The notes under the pieces: generated by a model | What the model saw: only the letters and a program-made list of their open reading frames with translations | What the model was told of the DNA's origin: nothing | Databases searched by the model: none | From: Funneliformis mosseae | Lineage: Eukaryota; Glomeromycota; Glomeromycetes; Glomerales; Glomeraceae | Direction of reading: 5' to 3' | DNA: 22,133 bases | NCBI GenBank assembly: GCA_910592005.1 | Contig: CAJVPP010001173.1 | Location: 1-22,133 of the forward strand | Position numbers and translations under genes: made by a program | Part shown: positions 10,433 through 20,684 of the stretch, in pieces | Position numbering within the stretch: the first letter of the stretch is position 1 | How the letters are laid out: each line of letters opens with the position of its first letter

Positions 10433-13400
10433 TTAATTAGAAGATGAGTAATTTGGTCTGCAAAGTTCTATGGCTTTTTCCTCACATTTATTAACAAGGT
10501 TAGAATTATTTTTTATCCATTGTTCCAGATTTCCTTTGGCATGTTTGATGTATTCTTCACGCGATGACATTTTGATTTCAGTATTATCACATGTTGAAAG
10601 AATATATATTCCGTATTTCGAATCATATGCGCGATATTGCAAGTTTAATAAAATTAGAACGTTCTTTGGCTGGTTTAATTAATTTAACATTAGTGAATAC
10701 AATTAAATCGCAACTAATTTAAATTAATAAATAAATAATACCTTTAATATATCTTCCAAATAAGTAGAAATATTTTTTATTTCAATTTGTGCTAAACGTC
10801 CACTGTTGTCGGTGACTAACAAAGTTTGGATTTTTACTGCTTTCCCAAACCTTTGTCCGATAGAGGGTTCTCCAACAACTGATTATGTTTTATTAGGGTC
10901 ACATAAGTAAAGTTATAATCATATATAATGTATTGTATGGTACTTACTTAGAATATAAACTACTACATCCACTTCAATGTTCAATTCCTGCCTTTGAAGT
11001 TCATCTAATAGGGTTATAGTTCTCGATGAATAAGAAGATAATGCATTACTATTTGTTTCCACGTTTTCTTCTTTCCAGATGGTTGAACCTTTCGTTGAGG
11101 ATAAACGTATAGGCGATAAAGAGGTAATCTGGTAACTTTGATTACTAGCCGTTGTTAAAGAATAAACCTTATATCTTCGCCCTTCTCTTATTGTATTGAA
11201 CAATAATTCATCTGGCTGCCAAACATTGATAATACCCTCACATTTATTATTTGTCAAAGTATTAAGATGATAATCACAGACACGAACTTTGAAAAATGGA
11301 ACAACTTTACGAGTATAATTTGATTTCTAAAGATGAATAAAGCTGAGTGAGAAATAATGGCGCTAATATATTAATTAATATTCTTATAGGATAGGATGTT
11401 CCCAAAATAACGATTGTTTAACATTTAGGTAAATTACCTCTAATTTATAATAAACCCAATCATTCATATGACTTGCTTTTTCTTGTTCCTTTTTTTGTAT
11501 ATAATTTTGAAGCCATTCGCTCTGTTCCGAAGACAAGTCCTGCCAGAATTTGGAAGGTTCAAGACAGTCTTGCATTATCTCATAAAGTTGTTCTCCAGAG
11601 GTAATTTTAGACATATCTATCTAGGATAGAAATTGGATTGTTCAATAAATTTGTCTGAAAAGGTAAAGGGACTAGAATCTAATTATAATACAACCTTGTA
11701 TCATTTGTTTTTGGGAAATACCCTTTGACTTGTTATGATTATGCAATATTTTGTACTCGTTGATTAATGATTGGATTTTTATATTTACCCTAATCTAAAT
11801 AAAATCGAAAAATTAATTAACTTACACACGATTAAAAGTGTCAATATATACATACTTACATCATGTTTATTCTTTGCATATTCTTCTTCTTGTTCGTTAC
11901 GATTAATTATTGTACCATCTTTCATTGTCTCTCGAAAAATTATCGGGTATTTCCGCAATACTAAAATATCTATGGCGAAAATATATCCACCATCGGGACA
12001 AAGACTACGCAAAGTGGCATAAGGACAGACTCGTTTAAATCCCAATTTTGCATCCCAGTGCGCAAGTTTTGTAGAATTCGCGGAAAGTTTCAACCGAATG
12101 GAATTAGGAACTTCGAGAGCTGGTATACCTACAGGGCCACCTACAATCTAGTTGTTAAATTCGAAGAAACTTTAATTGTCATTCGCATTTAAAAACTTGA
12201 AATTAATTGTTCTGGATTTACTTTGGCCCCGCAAATTTCCACCTTGCATCCAATTCGTAATTTAGATTTAGAGATCGCTCGTTGAAGTGGTAAATCAATA
12301 TCAGCTCGAATCTTATACCACATATCAGTTAATTCGAGGCTATAAGTAATTTTGTAAATATCTTCTCTAACATTATTTTCTAAAAAAATAATTTCCGACA
12401 ATTAAATTAATATATTCGTTTCCAAATTTAGTATTGTTGGATGTACATTACCTGGAATTACAAGGGAAGTATCTTCCTCTATTATATCAGACACGCAAAG
12501 AATCATTGACATACTTGCAGCCGCGTCTCCCTCAATAATCATTTTAAGTGCAGATCGATGTGCGTTATTAATTTCCCTCTCATATCTTATATAAAGAACA
12601 TTGAATATTAAAATGTCGCAATAATATTATTTAAGATGCTAAATCATTTACCTACCTATATCGTAACTGATCAAGTACTTTTTTAGGATTCCACCAACTG
12701 CGAAATTCATGTGGGAAAGATCGAACCATACTTGCAATTTTCCAAACGATCCATCGAAAATGATTACAAACCCAATTTTCGTTGATGAAGTCAGGATTTG
12801 CACCAGATTCAATCAGGCATGATAAAGCTTCATCAGGACCCCAAAAAGATAAACATTTCGTGTTATCTTGTGATTGTCCTTCAGGCCACGTAAATCGATA
12901 AAAAATGGCGTTTTTTGAAGTTATATTGATGACTTCTACGGGACTTTATTTAAAAATAAATCACATTTTTTATTATAAATAGAATTTATTTATTAATCGA
13001 ATAACATATATATGATACTCACATTCCGAGTTTTTGTAAATATGACATAGAAAAATCAAGGGGATAATTAGAAACAACGTCCTTGAGCCTAACTCTTTTT
13101 AAAAGAGCTATAAGAATTCGACGACATACGCATTTGAAAGTTAGTCATTAATAATATCTAATTATATCAATTAGTCAGATTTCAACTTTAATAATTTACA
13201 TGTTAGATCAAATAACTTTGTAATAGAATTAGATTCAGATATTTTAGATTGAGAGTTGTGAGATTCCTGAGAAACGTTTTGATGTAATCTTCTTCGCTTA
13301 TTTGGATGCAAAGGATGTACAATATTTTTCGAAGATATTTTTGCATTCTTATTTCTTGATCCAAGCCGTGAATGTATCAAAGGAGTTTCTTTTAATCTAG

Positions 13401-14190
13401 ACTTCGAGTTAGAAGACTGATTTTTGTCTAAATATATTTTCAGACTTTTACCAACGGCATTAAAAGTAAGTTCAGAATCACAAGGATCTTGAAATTAAAT
13501 AATATTCGTAAATTATATAATAATGACAGTTTTCATTGAATTAAAATTAAGACAATAAGATATTTAAAATTTTACTTTACCGATTATATTATTCTGAAAT
13601 TTTTCTTGTAAAATGGAACTTTGTCTTAAATCACCATCCAATACTTTTCGCGCTCTTTGCAATGATACATCAGATATATTGGTGATACTATGTCCATTTG
13701 CGGTAGAAAAACTAGAATCCTTCAATACATCATTATCTCTGTGAATTGATTTCGCAAATGTAATGTCATCTAATGATTTTCGTGCCTTATTTAATGACGT
13801 TTCGGATATAGAAGGAAGGCTGCGGCCATTTGCAGTAGAAAATCCAAAGCTTTTTGATTCACTATCATTACATGTAAACATCTCATTTGTATTACCATCC
13901 AAAGATTTTCTTGCTTTTATCAAGGAATCTTCCGAAACCGCAATAATATTGCGACTACCTGCGGTGGAAAATCCAGAATTTTTTGTCACATTATTATTTC
14001 GAGGCGGCATTGCAAATATATTATCACCCAATCTTTGTTTTGTCATTATTAAAGGAATCGCAGTAACGCCTACGGAAGAAATTTCAGAATGATGAAGCAA
14101 ATTATCATTTGATGATGTGGTATCCGGCTTATCATAACTTTTTGTATTTGAATCAAGTGAACTTTCTGATGTCTCAAAAGTCGATAACAT
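10433..14190 (-). CDS. BRCA2: BRCA2/Brh2 homologue, recombination mediator
   Basis: Twelve exons, minus strand: 14190-13581, 13487-13200, 13107-13023, 12943-12656, 12585-12452, 12379-12222, 12147-11860, 11794-11695, 11616-11438, 11326-10948, 10878-10742, 10669-10433; 960 aa. BRCA2 loads RAD51 onto RPA-coated ssDNA during homologous recombination in the nucleus, with DSS1 as partner. Three BRC repeats lie at residues 74-97, 117-140 and 161-184; a basic KRRR (267-270) may be an NLS. The helical domain (about 300-450) contains NWVCNHFRWIVWKIA (384-398) and RSALKMIIEGD. OB1 (about 450-604) contains SLELTDMWYKIRA, KLSANSTKLAHW (541-552), KLGF and SDGG-like PDGGYIFAIDIL. NRNEQEEE opens the tower (about 605-710), with TSGEQLYEIM; OB2 follows (W746), then OB3 (about 825-940, with NLQYRAYDS). 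Length resembles Ustilago Brh2 rather than vertebrate BRCA2. ATG 14190 is preferred over in-frame ATG 14328, which adds a hydrophobic A/T-rich stretch. The donor at 11694 (GTTGTA) is the least certain boundary. Confidence 0.93.
13639..13971 (-). repeat. Three BRC repeats within the BRCA2 gene
   Basis: Within exon 1, three copies begin with FSTA at residues 74, 117 and 161 (codons starting at 13971, 13842 and 13710). Each continues through a SEDSL/SETSL/SDVSL block to ARKSLDG, ARKSLDD and ARKVLDG. Unit spacing is 43 and 44 residues, and the stretch before repeats 2 and 3 also contains similar acidic/Ser residues, so the array looks like tandem duplication. In known BRC repeats FxTA fills a RAD51 pocket and a second tetrad (LFDE in human BRC4) fills another. 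Confidence 0.92.
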
Positions 14191-14369
14191 TTTATTAATA
14201 AATATGAGTAAATAAAGTAAATAATAAGTGAAAAAAATAATTTTATGATTAACAATAAATAAATAGAAAATAAACGCGTCTTTTTTCTTATCCAATGAAA
14301 CGATAATCAAAATTTGTCGATCATTCATTAACAAGATGGATGATGTCACACACTATAATTTTTCAAATA
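14191..14369. promoter_or_regulatory. Divergent promoter shared by BRCA2 and EFM7
   Basis: Only 179 bp separate the BRCA2 start codon (minus strand, 14190) from the EFM7 start codon (plus strand, 14370), so both 5' UTRs and promoters must overlap here. An ACGCG element occurs at 14274-14278 (AAACGCGTC); it matches the MluI cell-cycle box core ACGCGT, which controls G1/S genes in yeasts. Whether it works that way here is inference. The minus-strand frame stays open through this region but is hydrophobic and A/T-rich. Confidence 0.6.
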
Positions 14370-15479
14370 ATGTTCGATAATTCCGAAGAGCATTTACAAT
14401 TAGAAGAACAAGACCTTTCAATTTTCGAGGTTTTATAATTATCGTTATTTCATTTGTTGTTGTTTGTTACTTTAATAATTAAAAACCAAAATACATTCAT
14501 TTTTATCTAATAATCAGGAGCCTGAGGGATATTTACCTCCGCCTTCACAACCAACTTTTCATACGTTTTCACGCAAAGAAGAAAATGTATTACAATCTGG
14601 TATAAATAAAATTTTCAATTGAAATGCATAAATAAACGCACTCAAACATTTTGTTAATTAAATAGATAGTCATAAAACTTTTAGTATACGTTTAGTTGGA
14701 TCACATCCATTGTGGGGACATATATTATGGAATGCGGGCAAATGTTTTGCGTGGTATTTAGATGAACATAAAGAATTGATAAAAAGAAAAAAAGTTTTGG
14801 AACTTGGAGCAGGCGGGGCCTTACCTTCATTAATAGCGGCTGTAAATGGAGCGGAAAGGGTAATTTTTTTTTTAAAAAGAAAGGAATGAATTTGAACGCA
14901 TGCGAGATGCTATCGTTTCATTTGATTGTTATAAATTTTTTTCGTACCTAAAAGGTTGTTATTACCGATTATCCGGACGATGATTTGATAGGGAATATTC
15001 GACATAATGTAATTACGAATTTGAGCACAACGGATAATATAAATATATTGGTAATTATAAAATTTCTAGGTTAACTGATAAAATAAATTTAATTTATTTA
15101 TTTTTTTTATAATTGATGACATCTTTAGGGATACATTTGGGGCAAAGATACGAGTCCCTTACTTAATACGATATCATCAAATTTATATGATCTCATCATA
15201 TTATCTGATCTGATATTTAATCATTCTCAACATAAAGCAATTTTAAAAACATGTGAAGAATGTCTTGAGCCCATTAATGGACAGGTATTGGTTTTTTTTA
15301 CTCATCATCGACCAAATTTAGCAAATAAGGACATGGAATTTTTTGAAGAAGCGAAACATTTAAAATGGAAAGTTGAGAAAGTCCATGAAAAGATTATGAA
15401 TGTCATGTTTGATAAAGACCCTGGAAGTGTAATTGTCAGATCAATTGTTCACGGATACAAACTGACTATTAATAATTAA
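14370..15479 (+). CDS. EFM7: Efm7/Nnt1-like protein N-terminal and lysine methyltransferase of eEF1A
   Basis: Five exons: 14370-14429, 14518-14599, 14666-14859, 14955-15050, 15129-15479; 260 aa, the usual size for yeast Efm7 (about 261). It belongs to the methyltransferase-16 family of cytoplasmic seven-beta-strand SAM enzymes; yeast Efm7 methylates the N-terminal Gly and the following Lys of eEF1A, although the family was first annotated as nicotinamide N-methyltransferase. Seen here: [12 protein letters not shown] near the N-terminus (the family's typical opening), [16 protein letters not shown] (58-73), SAM motif [12 protein letters not shown] (91-101), post-motif ITDYPD (115-120) followed by NIRHN, and the family signature [15 protein letters not shown] (165-179). 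ATG 14370 is the only start in frame with exon 1. Intron phases agree throughout. It shares its promoter region with BRCA2. Substrate assignment rests on family membership. Confidence 0.91.
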
Positions 15480-15990
15480 TTAAAAGTATCAGAATATAAA
15501 GAAATACAGGGAATCATTTACAAAATAAAAATTTTTACCGAATGATGTAGTTTCATTTCCCATGTCTTTATTTGCGCATTGATTGTACCTAAATAAGATT
15601 AGGTAAAATCGGAGAAATGACCATTTTCATCCACTTTGACAGATAAATTAAACCCATTTAATAGTAACAAAGTACTAGTGAGATTTTTTATAACCTGATA
15701 AAGATTCGAGATATGATATTTATAAATAGAGTTCCTGTTTTTCGTTTGCTTTGGTAGGGAATTGAGACGAAATATAATTACATTTGGTAAATGACTTTAT
15801 AGGAAAGGCAATTTATATTGATTCGGGTTAGCCATTTGTGGTTCAAAAACGCTGACATAATTTTTAGATGACGGGAATCTAAAAACAAATAACACGTTAT
15901 TTTAATAGGCAAGTTCGATGAATATCTCACGCAGCATCTATTATGCAATGCAATCATAACCCGCACAGATTTTGGTTTACTCTGCTTTGT
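15480..15990. other. Intergenic between EFM7 and the IML2-like gene
   Basis: About 510 bp of mixed composition. The first part is the EFM7 3' UTR; the rest is presumably promoter of the following gene. It is less A/T-extreme than the flanking tracts (for example GTTCCTGTTTTTCGTTTGC near 15731), but I find no open frame with homology and no RNA gene. An open minus-strand stretch at 15778-16074 is the antisense of the CT repeat and poly-T and reads as Lys/Glu/Arg repeats. Confidence 0.45.
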
Positions 15991-16026
15991 CTCTTCTCTC
16001 TCTCTCTCTCTCTCTTTTTTTTTTTT
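15991..16026 (+). promoter_or_regulatory. Pyrimidine (CT)n tract upstream of the IML2-like gene
   Basis: A 36-base pyrimidine-only stretch with about nine consecutive TC dinucleotides, then a T run, ending 46 bp before the start codon at 16073. CT-rich blocks just upstream of the start are common in fungal core promoters and 5' UTRs. It is also a microsatellite likely to vary in length. Confidence 0.6.
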
Positions 16027-16072
16027 ACTTTCTTTAAAGAATAAATATATACCAATTTTTTTTTTCTTACCC

Positions 16073-18599
16073 ATGGATCCAAAAAACCCTAGCTATTTTT
16101 CAATTTCCAGCAATATAGACTACGATTTGGACGATCAAGTTACTGCTGATGTTAACTTGAACAATGTTAAACTCAATACATTGTCTGCGAGTGAACAAGA
16201 AAAAGAAGGTAATTCTATAATAAAAGTCTTTTATAAATTTTCATGCATAAATTAATAATCTTTTTTGTTTGTTTCAATATTTAGATGAGAGAATGTGGCA
16301 AGGGGTAAGAAAATTGTTATTTCAAAATATTTAATTCTTTTGATTCTTTTGGATCGCATCATATTTTTTTTCTTACCTTGTTAGATTTTTCATAGGTTCA
16401 AGCTTTCTTTTGCAATCGATACACAGAAGCACAAGAAATCTTTGCTGAAAAAGCAGACATCGATCCCTTATATGCTCTAGGTCAGGGATGTATTTCATTT
16501 TTAAAAGGTAGGTTGATATCGATACCATCTAATTTAATTTATTTATATTCGTTTCCATTCTTAACATTGATTCACCTTTTTAGCGGTAACAACTTTTAAC
16601 GAGCAAGATATTGCTATAGCAATTAAACAACTTGTTTCTGCGGAATCCTTAGCTAGTGCACAAATAGGAGCATTTAAGTCACAATCAAGCGTAGGATCAA
16701 GTTTTGGAAAACTTATATCCAGTTTAAGTTACTTTGGAAATAATAATAAAAATCAACAATTTATGTCAAATGGACAGTTAAGAAGTACTGTTATTAAAGC
16801 TGAATCAATATTGTTGATAGCTCTTATTCAATTACTTCAAGAAAGTATCGTTAGTTATGTAAAAGCAGGATTGAATTTAAGACGAGGTAAACTATGTTTT
16901 TTTAAATAATAAATAAATAATATACATATATTCTGATGTTTTATTGTTATTACATTAATAGGTTATAAAAACTATGAAAGTGTGTGGAATGAAATTAACA
17001 AACCTGGTTTCAATGTACCTGTCGATTATCATACTCAAGGCGGCGTAGAATTCGGGTTGGTTTTTGATGTGTTTTGATCCAATATTTTATGAGCAGATCT
17101 CCCCTTTTAGAAAAAATAAATCAATCATAACTAATTGTGTATTGATCATATTTTAATTTTCTATTCCGAACCATGTTTAGTTATGGAACGTGTAATCTTG
17201 TACTTTCTTTTATGCCCGGAAAAATTATCAAAATTATATCCGCTATAGGTTATAAGGGGAATAAAGAATTGGGTTTAGAATTATTGAACGCGTCTTTAAA
17301 AGGAAGAGGAATTAGATCGCCATTGGCATCTCTCCTGTAAGTTAATTAAACATAATTAAATGTAAAATTTTTTTTTTATATTGTTTACAAGTTCATAAAT
17401 TATTAAATTTTCTTGTTAATCACAGTTTTGTAACATCATATACAATGTTGACTTCTTTTTCGCCATCCACTTTGGGTCAAGATAATGTATTGAATTCAAA
17501 CATATAACACGAATTTTGTAGTTATAATAGTTATAATTGAAATTTATTTATTTATTAAATTGTTATAGATTTAATGAAATTTGAATATATATAGATACCG
17601 AAAGCCGAAGAATATATTCGGGATGCTTTGAATCAATTTCCTGGTTCCGATTTCTTCACCTTTTTCGCTGGTCGTAATCTTCGACTTAAACGTGATCTGG
17701 ACGCGTCTACTGAAGCATTCATATCAGTAAATCATAACCTGAAAGAAGGATTTGGTGTCGAATTAAGACGTTTATGTGACTATGAACTGGGGATGAACTA
17801 TGCAATGACTTTACAATGGGAAAAGGCTGTGGAATGTTTTGATATACTTGCAACTGAGAACTATTGGAGCCCTGCATTTTTCCGGTACTTTCAAGCAGCT
17901 TGTCTAGAGATGCAAGGGAAGAAGAAGGAGGCCATAGATTTATATATAAATGTTCCAAACCTATCTGTACGAAAATTTGGTGGTCGCACTATACTTGTGG
18001 AACAGTATGTCACACGCAAAACAAAGAACTATATCGCAAAAAATTTTGAAAATACATTATTACCGGGTTTGGAAATTCTGCTCATATGGAATAGTTTTGC
18101 GTGTATGAAGAAAGAAGATTTGATTCGTTGTTTAGATATAGTTAATTCGAAAATAGAATCTATAAGTAAGATCGATAAACAAAATCCAGTCGATTCACAA
18201 TGTATGCTTCGTCTTATCAAGGGTTCGATATTGAACCAGCTTCATAAATTCCCAGAGGCTAGTCAATGTTTCAGTTGGATTTTTGATCATAATGACGACA
18301 TTGTCGACGATAAATTTATTGAGCCATTTGCTTATTGGGAAATGGGAGTAGCTGCGTTTTTAAAAGGTCATTTAGAAAAGGCTAAATTGTCATGGGAGGA
18401 AGCTGCTAATTTCAATGGATATGAATTTGAATTTAGGTATATTGTTATATATTTCTTATTGGGGGTTTTTTTTAATAGAGGTGAAATGTTTACTAACATA
18501 GTTTTTTATTTTAGACTTGCGATGCGTTTACATTTATCCTTAATGAAAGTAAATGACATGCTCCCCGAAAAAAAGAAAAAGTCGAAAATTTTTATATAA
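16073..18599 (+). CDS. IML2: Iml2/TTC39 family protein
   Basis: Nine exons: 16073-16208, 16285-16304, 16396-16507, 16584-16886, 16962-17055, 17181-17336, 17426-17486, 17595-18436, 18515-18599; 602 aa, similar in size to TTC39 proteins. The family has a helical TPR-like fold; yeast Iml2 is linked to lipid droplets and clearance of protein inclusions, and the biochemical role is unsettled. Family blocks seen: AFFCNRYTEAQEIF, DPLYALGQGCISFLKAVTTF, VIKAESILLIALIQLLQES, SYVKAGLNLRRGYKNYESVW, GGVEFGYGTCNLVLSFMPGK, GIRSPLASLL, FPGSDFFTFFAGR, WEKAVECFDILA, FFRYFQAACLEMQGKKKEA, FAYWEMGVAAFLKGHLEKA and a C-terminal FEFRLAMRLHLSL. The start ATG directly follows a promoter-like pyrimidine tract. Exon 2 has only 20 nt. 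The last intron (18437-18514) is 78 nt, lacks stops and would stay in frame if retained. Two coding-like exons further on could replace the C-terminus. Confidence 0.88.
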
Positions 18600-18669
18600 T
18601 TATTTATTAAATTTTATATAATCTTGAATATGGAAATAACTTTACTTATTAATGGATAATATATTATAG

Positions 18670-18937
18670 ATCTGGATGTTAGCAGTCGGTTCGATCGATT
18701 TTGTGCTCTGGAAGGTAAAAAACCGAAACTGCAAACATTCATAATTAAATTTTAATATAATAAAAGAAATTATAATTATTTTGATTGTTGAAATATTCTC
18801 TTAGATTTGAGAATTAAAATAAATTATAATAGATTTTCGCTGTTGCTGAAATTGCAGTCATTGTTGATGATTTCTATTTCCAAGATATCACCAAAGAAGA
18901 TTTTAAAAAGAATAACTTTTGGTCAAAGTTTTTATAA
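18670..18937 (+). other. Two coding-like exons after the IML2-like gene
   Basis: Segments 18670-18714 and 18833-18937 read through in one phase (ATC TGG ATG..., then ATT TTC... to TAA at 18935-18937). Both are flanked by AG and GT sites: acceptor before 18670, donor GTAAAA at 18715, acceptor before 18833. The first segment is about half G+C, far above nearby non-coding DNA. The encoded text includes MLAVGSIDFVLWK and EIAVIVDDFYFQDITKEDF, with one hydrophobic stretch. They could be alternative last exons of the IML2-like gene, joined from a GTAAAT donor at 18549 (phase 0, giving 635 aa), or a separate protein of about 47 aa starting at ATG 18676. I recognise no family. Confidence 0.45.
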
Positions 18938-19588
18938 TAAAAAAATTGTGGTTAACTAAGAGAGAATCTTTTCTGCAGATAGCAAAACCAATTTATAATA
19001 TTATTTTACAATGTTTATTTTAGATGATAAATTTTCTTAAAATATATGATTATTATATATGATTATTAAATTTTGAATAAAGTAGAAACATCCACTTAAA
19101 TTTAAACTAATTAATACATTTTATATAAATTAAACTATATTAATATTTTTAATTAAAAATTAAAAGTTTTAAATTCTTTTTAAATACCATCTTATATATC
19201 TAATTTCTTAAATACCAATAATTTATTTATTAATACAATTTTCATATACAATATACAAAATTTTTTAAATTGATTTAAGAAATAATAGTATACAAATAAT
19301 TTTATTTTAATTGTAAATACTGTTTAATATTAATTTGCTTAATATTTTAAGATATATACTAAATATATATAAATTTAATATAAATATTAAATATTAAAAT
19401 ATGTTAATAAAAATTAAAATTTAAAATACTATCTTTTTTATTATATTTTTTTATAAAAATTAATATATTAAATTAAATTATTAGTTATTATAAAATAAAT
19501 TAATATAATTAATAAATTATAATAATTAAAATATGAATATTTTTTCTATACTAGAGATACTATTATCCTTTTCTAAAAATATGCTAAT

Positions 19589-19633
19589 ACCTAATTCTAA
19601 CTAATCCTATTTAACCCTAATCCTAACTCTAAT
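19589..19633. repeat. Degenerate telomere-like (CCCTAA)n block
   Basis: Within A/T-rich DNA lies a C-bearing block: ACCTAA TTCTAA near 19589, then CCCTAA TCCTAA CTCTAA in exact six-base phase at 19615-19632. The units differ from the fungal telomere repeat CCCTAA (TTAGGG on the other strand) mainly by C-to-T. It is internal, short and imperfect, so it is an interstitial relic at most. Confidence 0.5.
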
Positions 19634-19644
19634 TATAATAAATA

Positions 19645-19770
19645 GATATGTGTAATAAATAAAATTTCACACACTTAAAAAAAAACTAAGTTCCCTAAAT
19701 AAATAGTAAAAATAGAAATTTAAGAGGTATGATATGATAAGATACAAAGGGAAAATATATATATCTATAG
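19645..19770 (+). repeat. Diverged dispersed repeat, copy 1 (partial)
   Basis: Shares the ordered blocks TGTAATAAATAAAATTT, ACTAAGTTCCCTAAATAAAT, AGTAAAAA, and a purine-rich GAGGTATGATATGATAAGA with the copies at 20685 and 21187. The 5' part of the element found in the other two copies is not recognisable here. Confidence 0.45.
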
Positions 19771-20684
19771 ATATAGTTATAATATACTGTAAAATATTTA
19801 TATAATATTATATATTATAGATTTTTTTTTAACTTAATTTTTAAATAAATAATATATTAAATTATTTTGATAAATCTTATAATCAGCTAATAATAATATG
19901 ATTAATTAATATAATATAATATATAAATGTTTAACATATTAAAACATATTTAATATAATTAATATAATTGATATATTAAACATATTTAATACTCTTAATA
20001 TATTTTATATAATAATATTATTCTATGTAAAATAAAGTATAAATTAATTATAATAAAAATAGCTATTAATTATTATAAATATTTCTTATGATTTATATTA
20101 ATAGCTATATATCCTTTATTTTTATTACTATATATATTTTCTTTAATTATTTATTATTATACATATCCTTTTAAAATATCTATTGTTATATATATCTTTT
20201 TTAATTTAATCTAATAATTATGCATTTCTTATCTTAATCAATTGAGTATTTTTTTTTATTTTATAATTAATTATATTTTATTTTATTTTTATTTTATTCT
20301 TTTAATATTATTATTCTATTATTTTTTATTTTAATAAATTACTTTTTTTAACTTATAATTCTATATAAATTCTATTTAAAAAGTACTTAAAATCATTATA
20401 AACTATATAAAACTTTAAAAAATATATTATAATACTAATCAAATTTATTTAATATATTATATAATTTTAAAATAATTAATTTTTAAATACTATATCTAAT
20501 TGTTATAATTTGTAAAAATTGTATATTAATAATATTATTAATTTTTATATTTAAGTAAACTATATAAATTACTCTTTTATTTTGTTATTTAAAAATTAAA
20601 TTATTTATTAAATTTAAAGGAAAATTTATATATTAGTTAAAATTAAATATTTTTTATTAAAATCAAATATTTAATATTAAAAAT

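Noticed and set aside
13424..13470. A fourth BRC-like segment (TFNAVGKSLKIYLD, residues 211-224)
   Set aside because: Only loosely similar: the FxTA tetrad needs a one-residue gap and the second half does not match.
13524..13565. Possible read-through of BRCA2 exon 1 to the stop at 13564
   Set aside because: A phase-matched GT-AG intron (13580-13488) joins exon 1 to the next exon and continues to the conserved domains.
13763..14092. Plus-strand open frame of 109 codons
   Set aside because: Antisense to the BRC-repeat exon of BRCA2.
14191..14328. In-frame upstream ATG at 14328 as the BRCA2 start
   Set aside because: Would add 46 hydrophobic, A/T-coded residues reaching into the divergent EFM7 promoter; no BRCA2 resemblance. 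ATG 14190 is the better start.
15778..16074. Minus-strand open frame with Lys/Glu/Arg repeats
   Set aside because: Produced by the reverse complement of the CT microsatellite and T run upstream of the IML2-like gene.
17719..18220. Several open frames antisense to or out of frame with the large IML2-like exon
   Set aside because: Shadows of exon 8; the plus-strand frame carries all family motifs.
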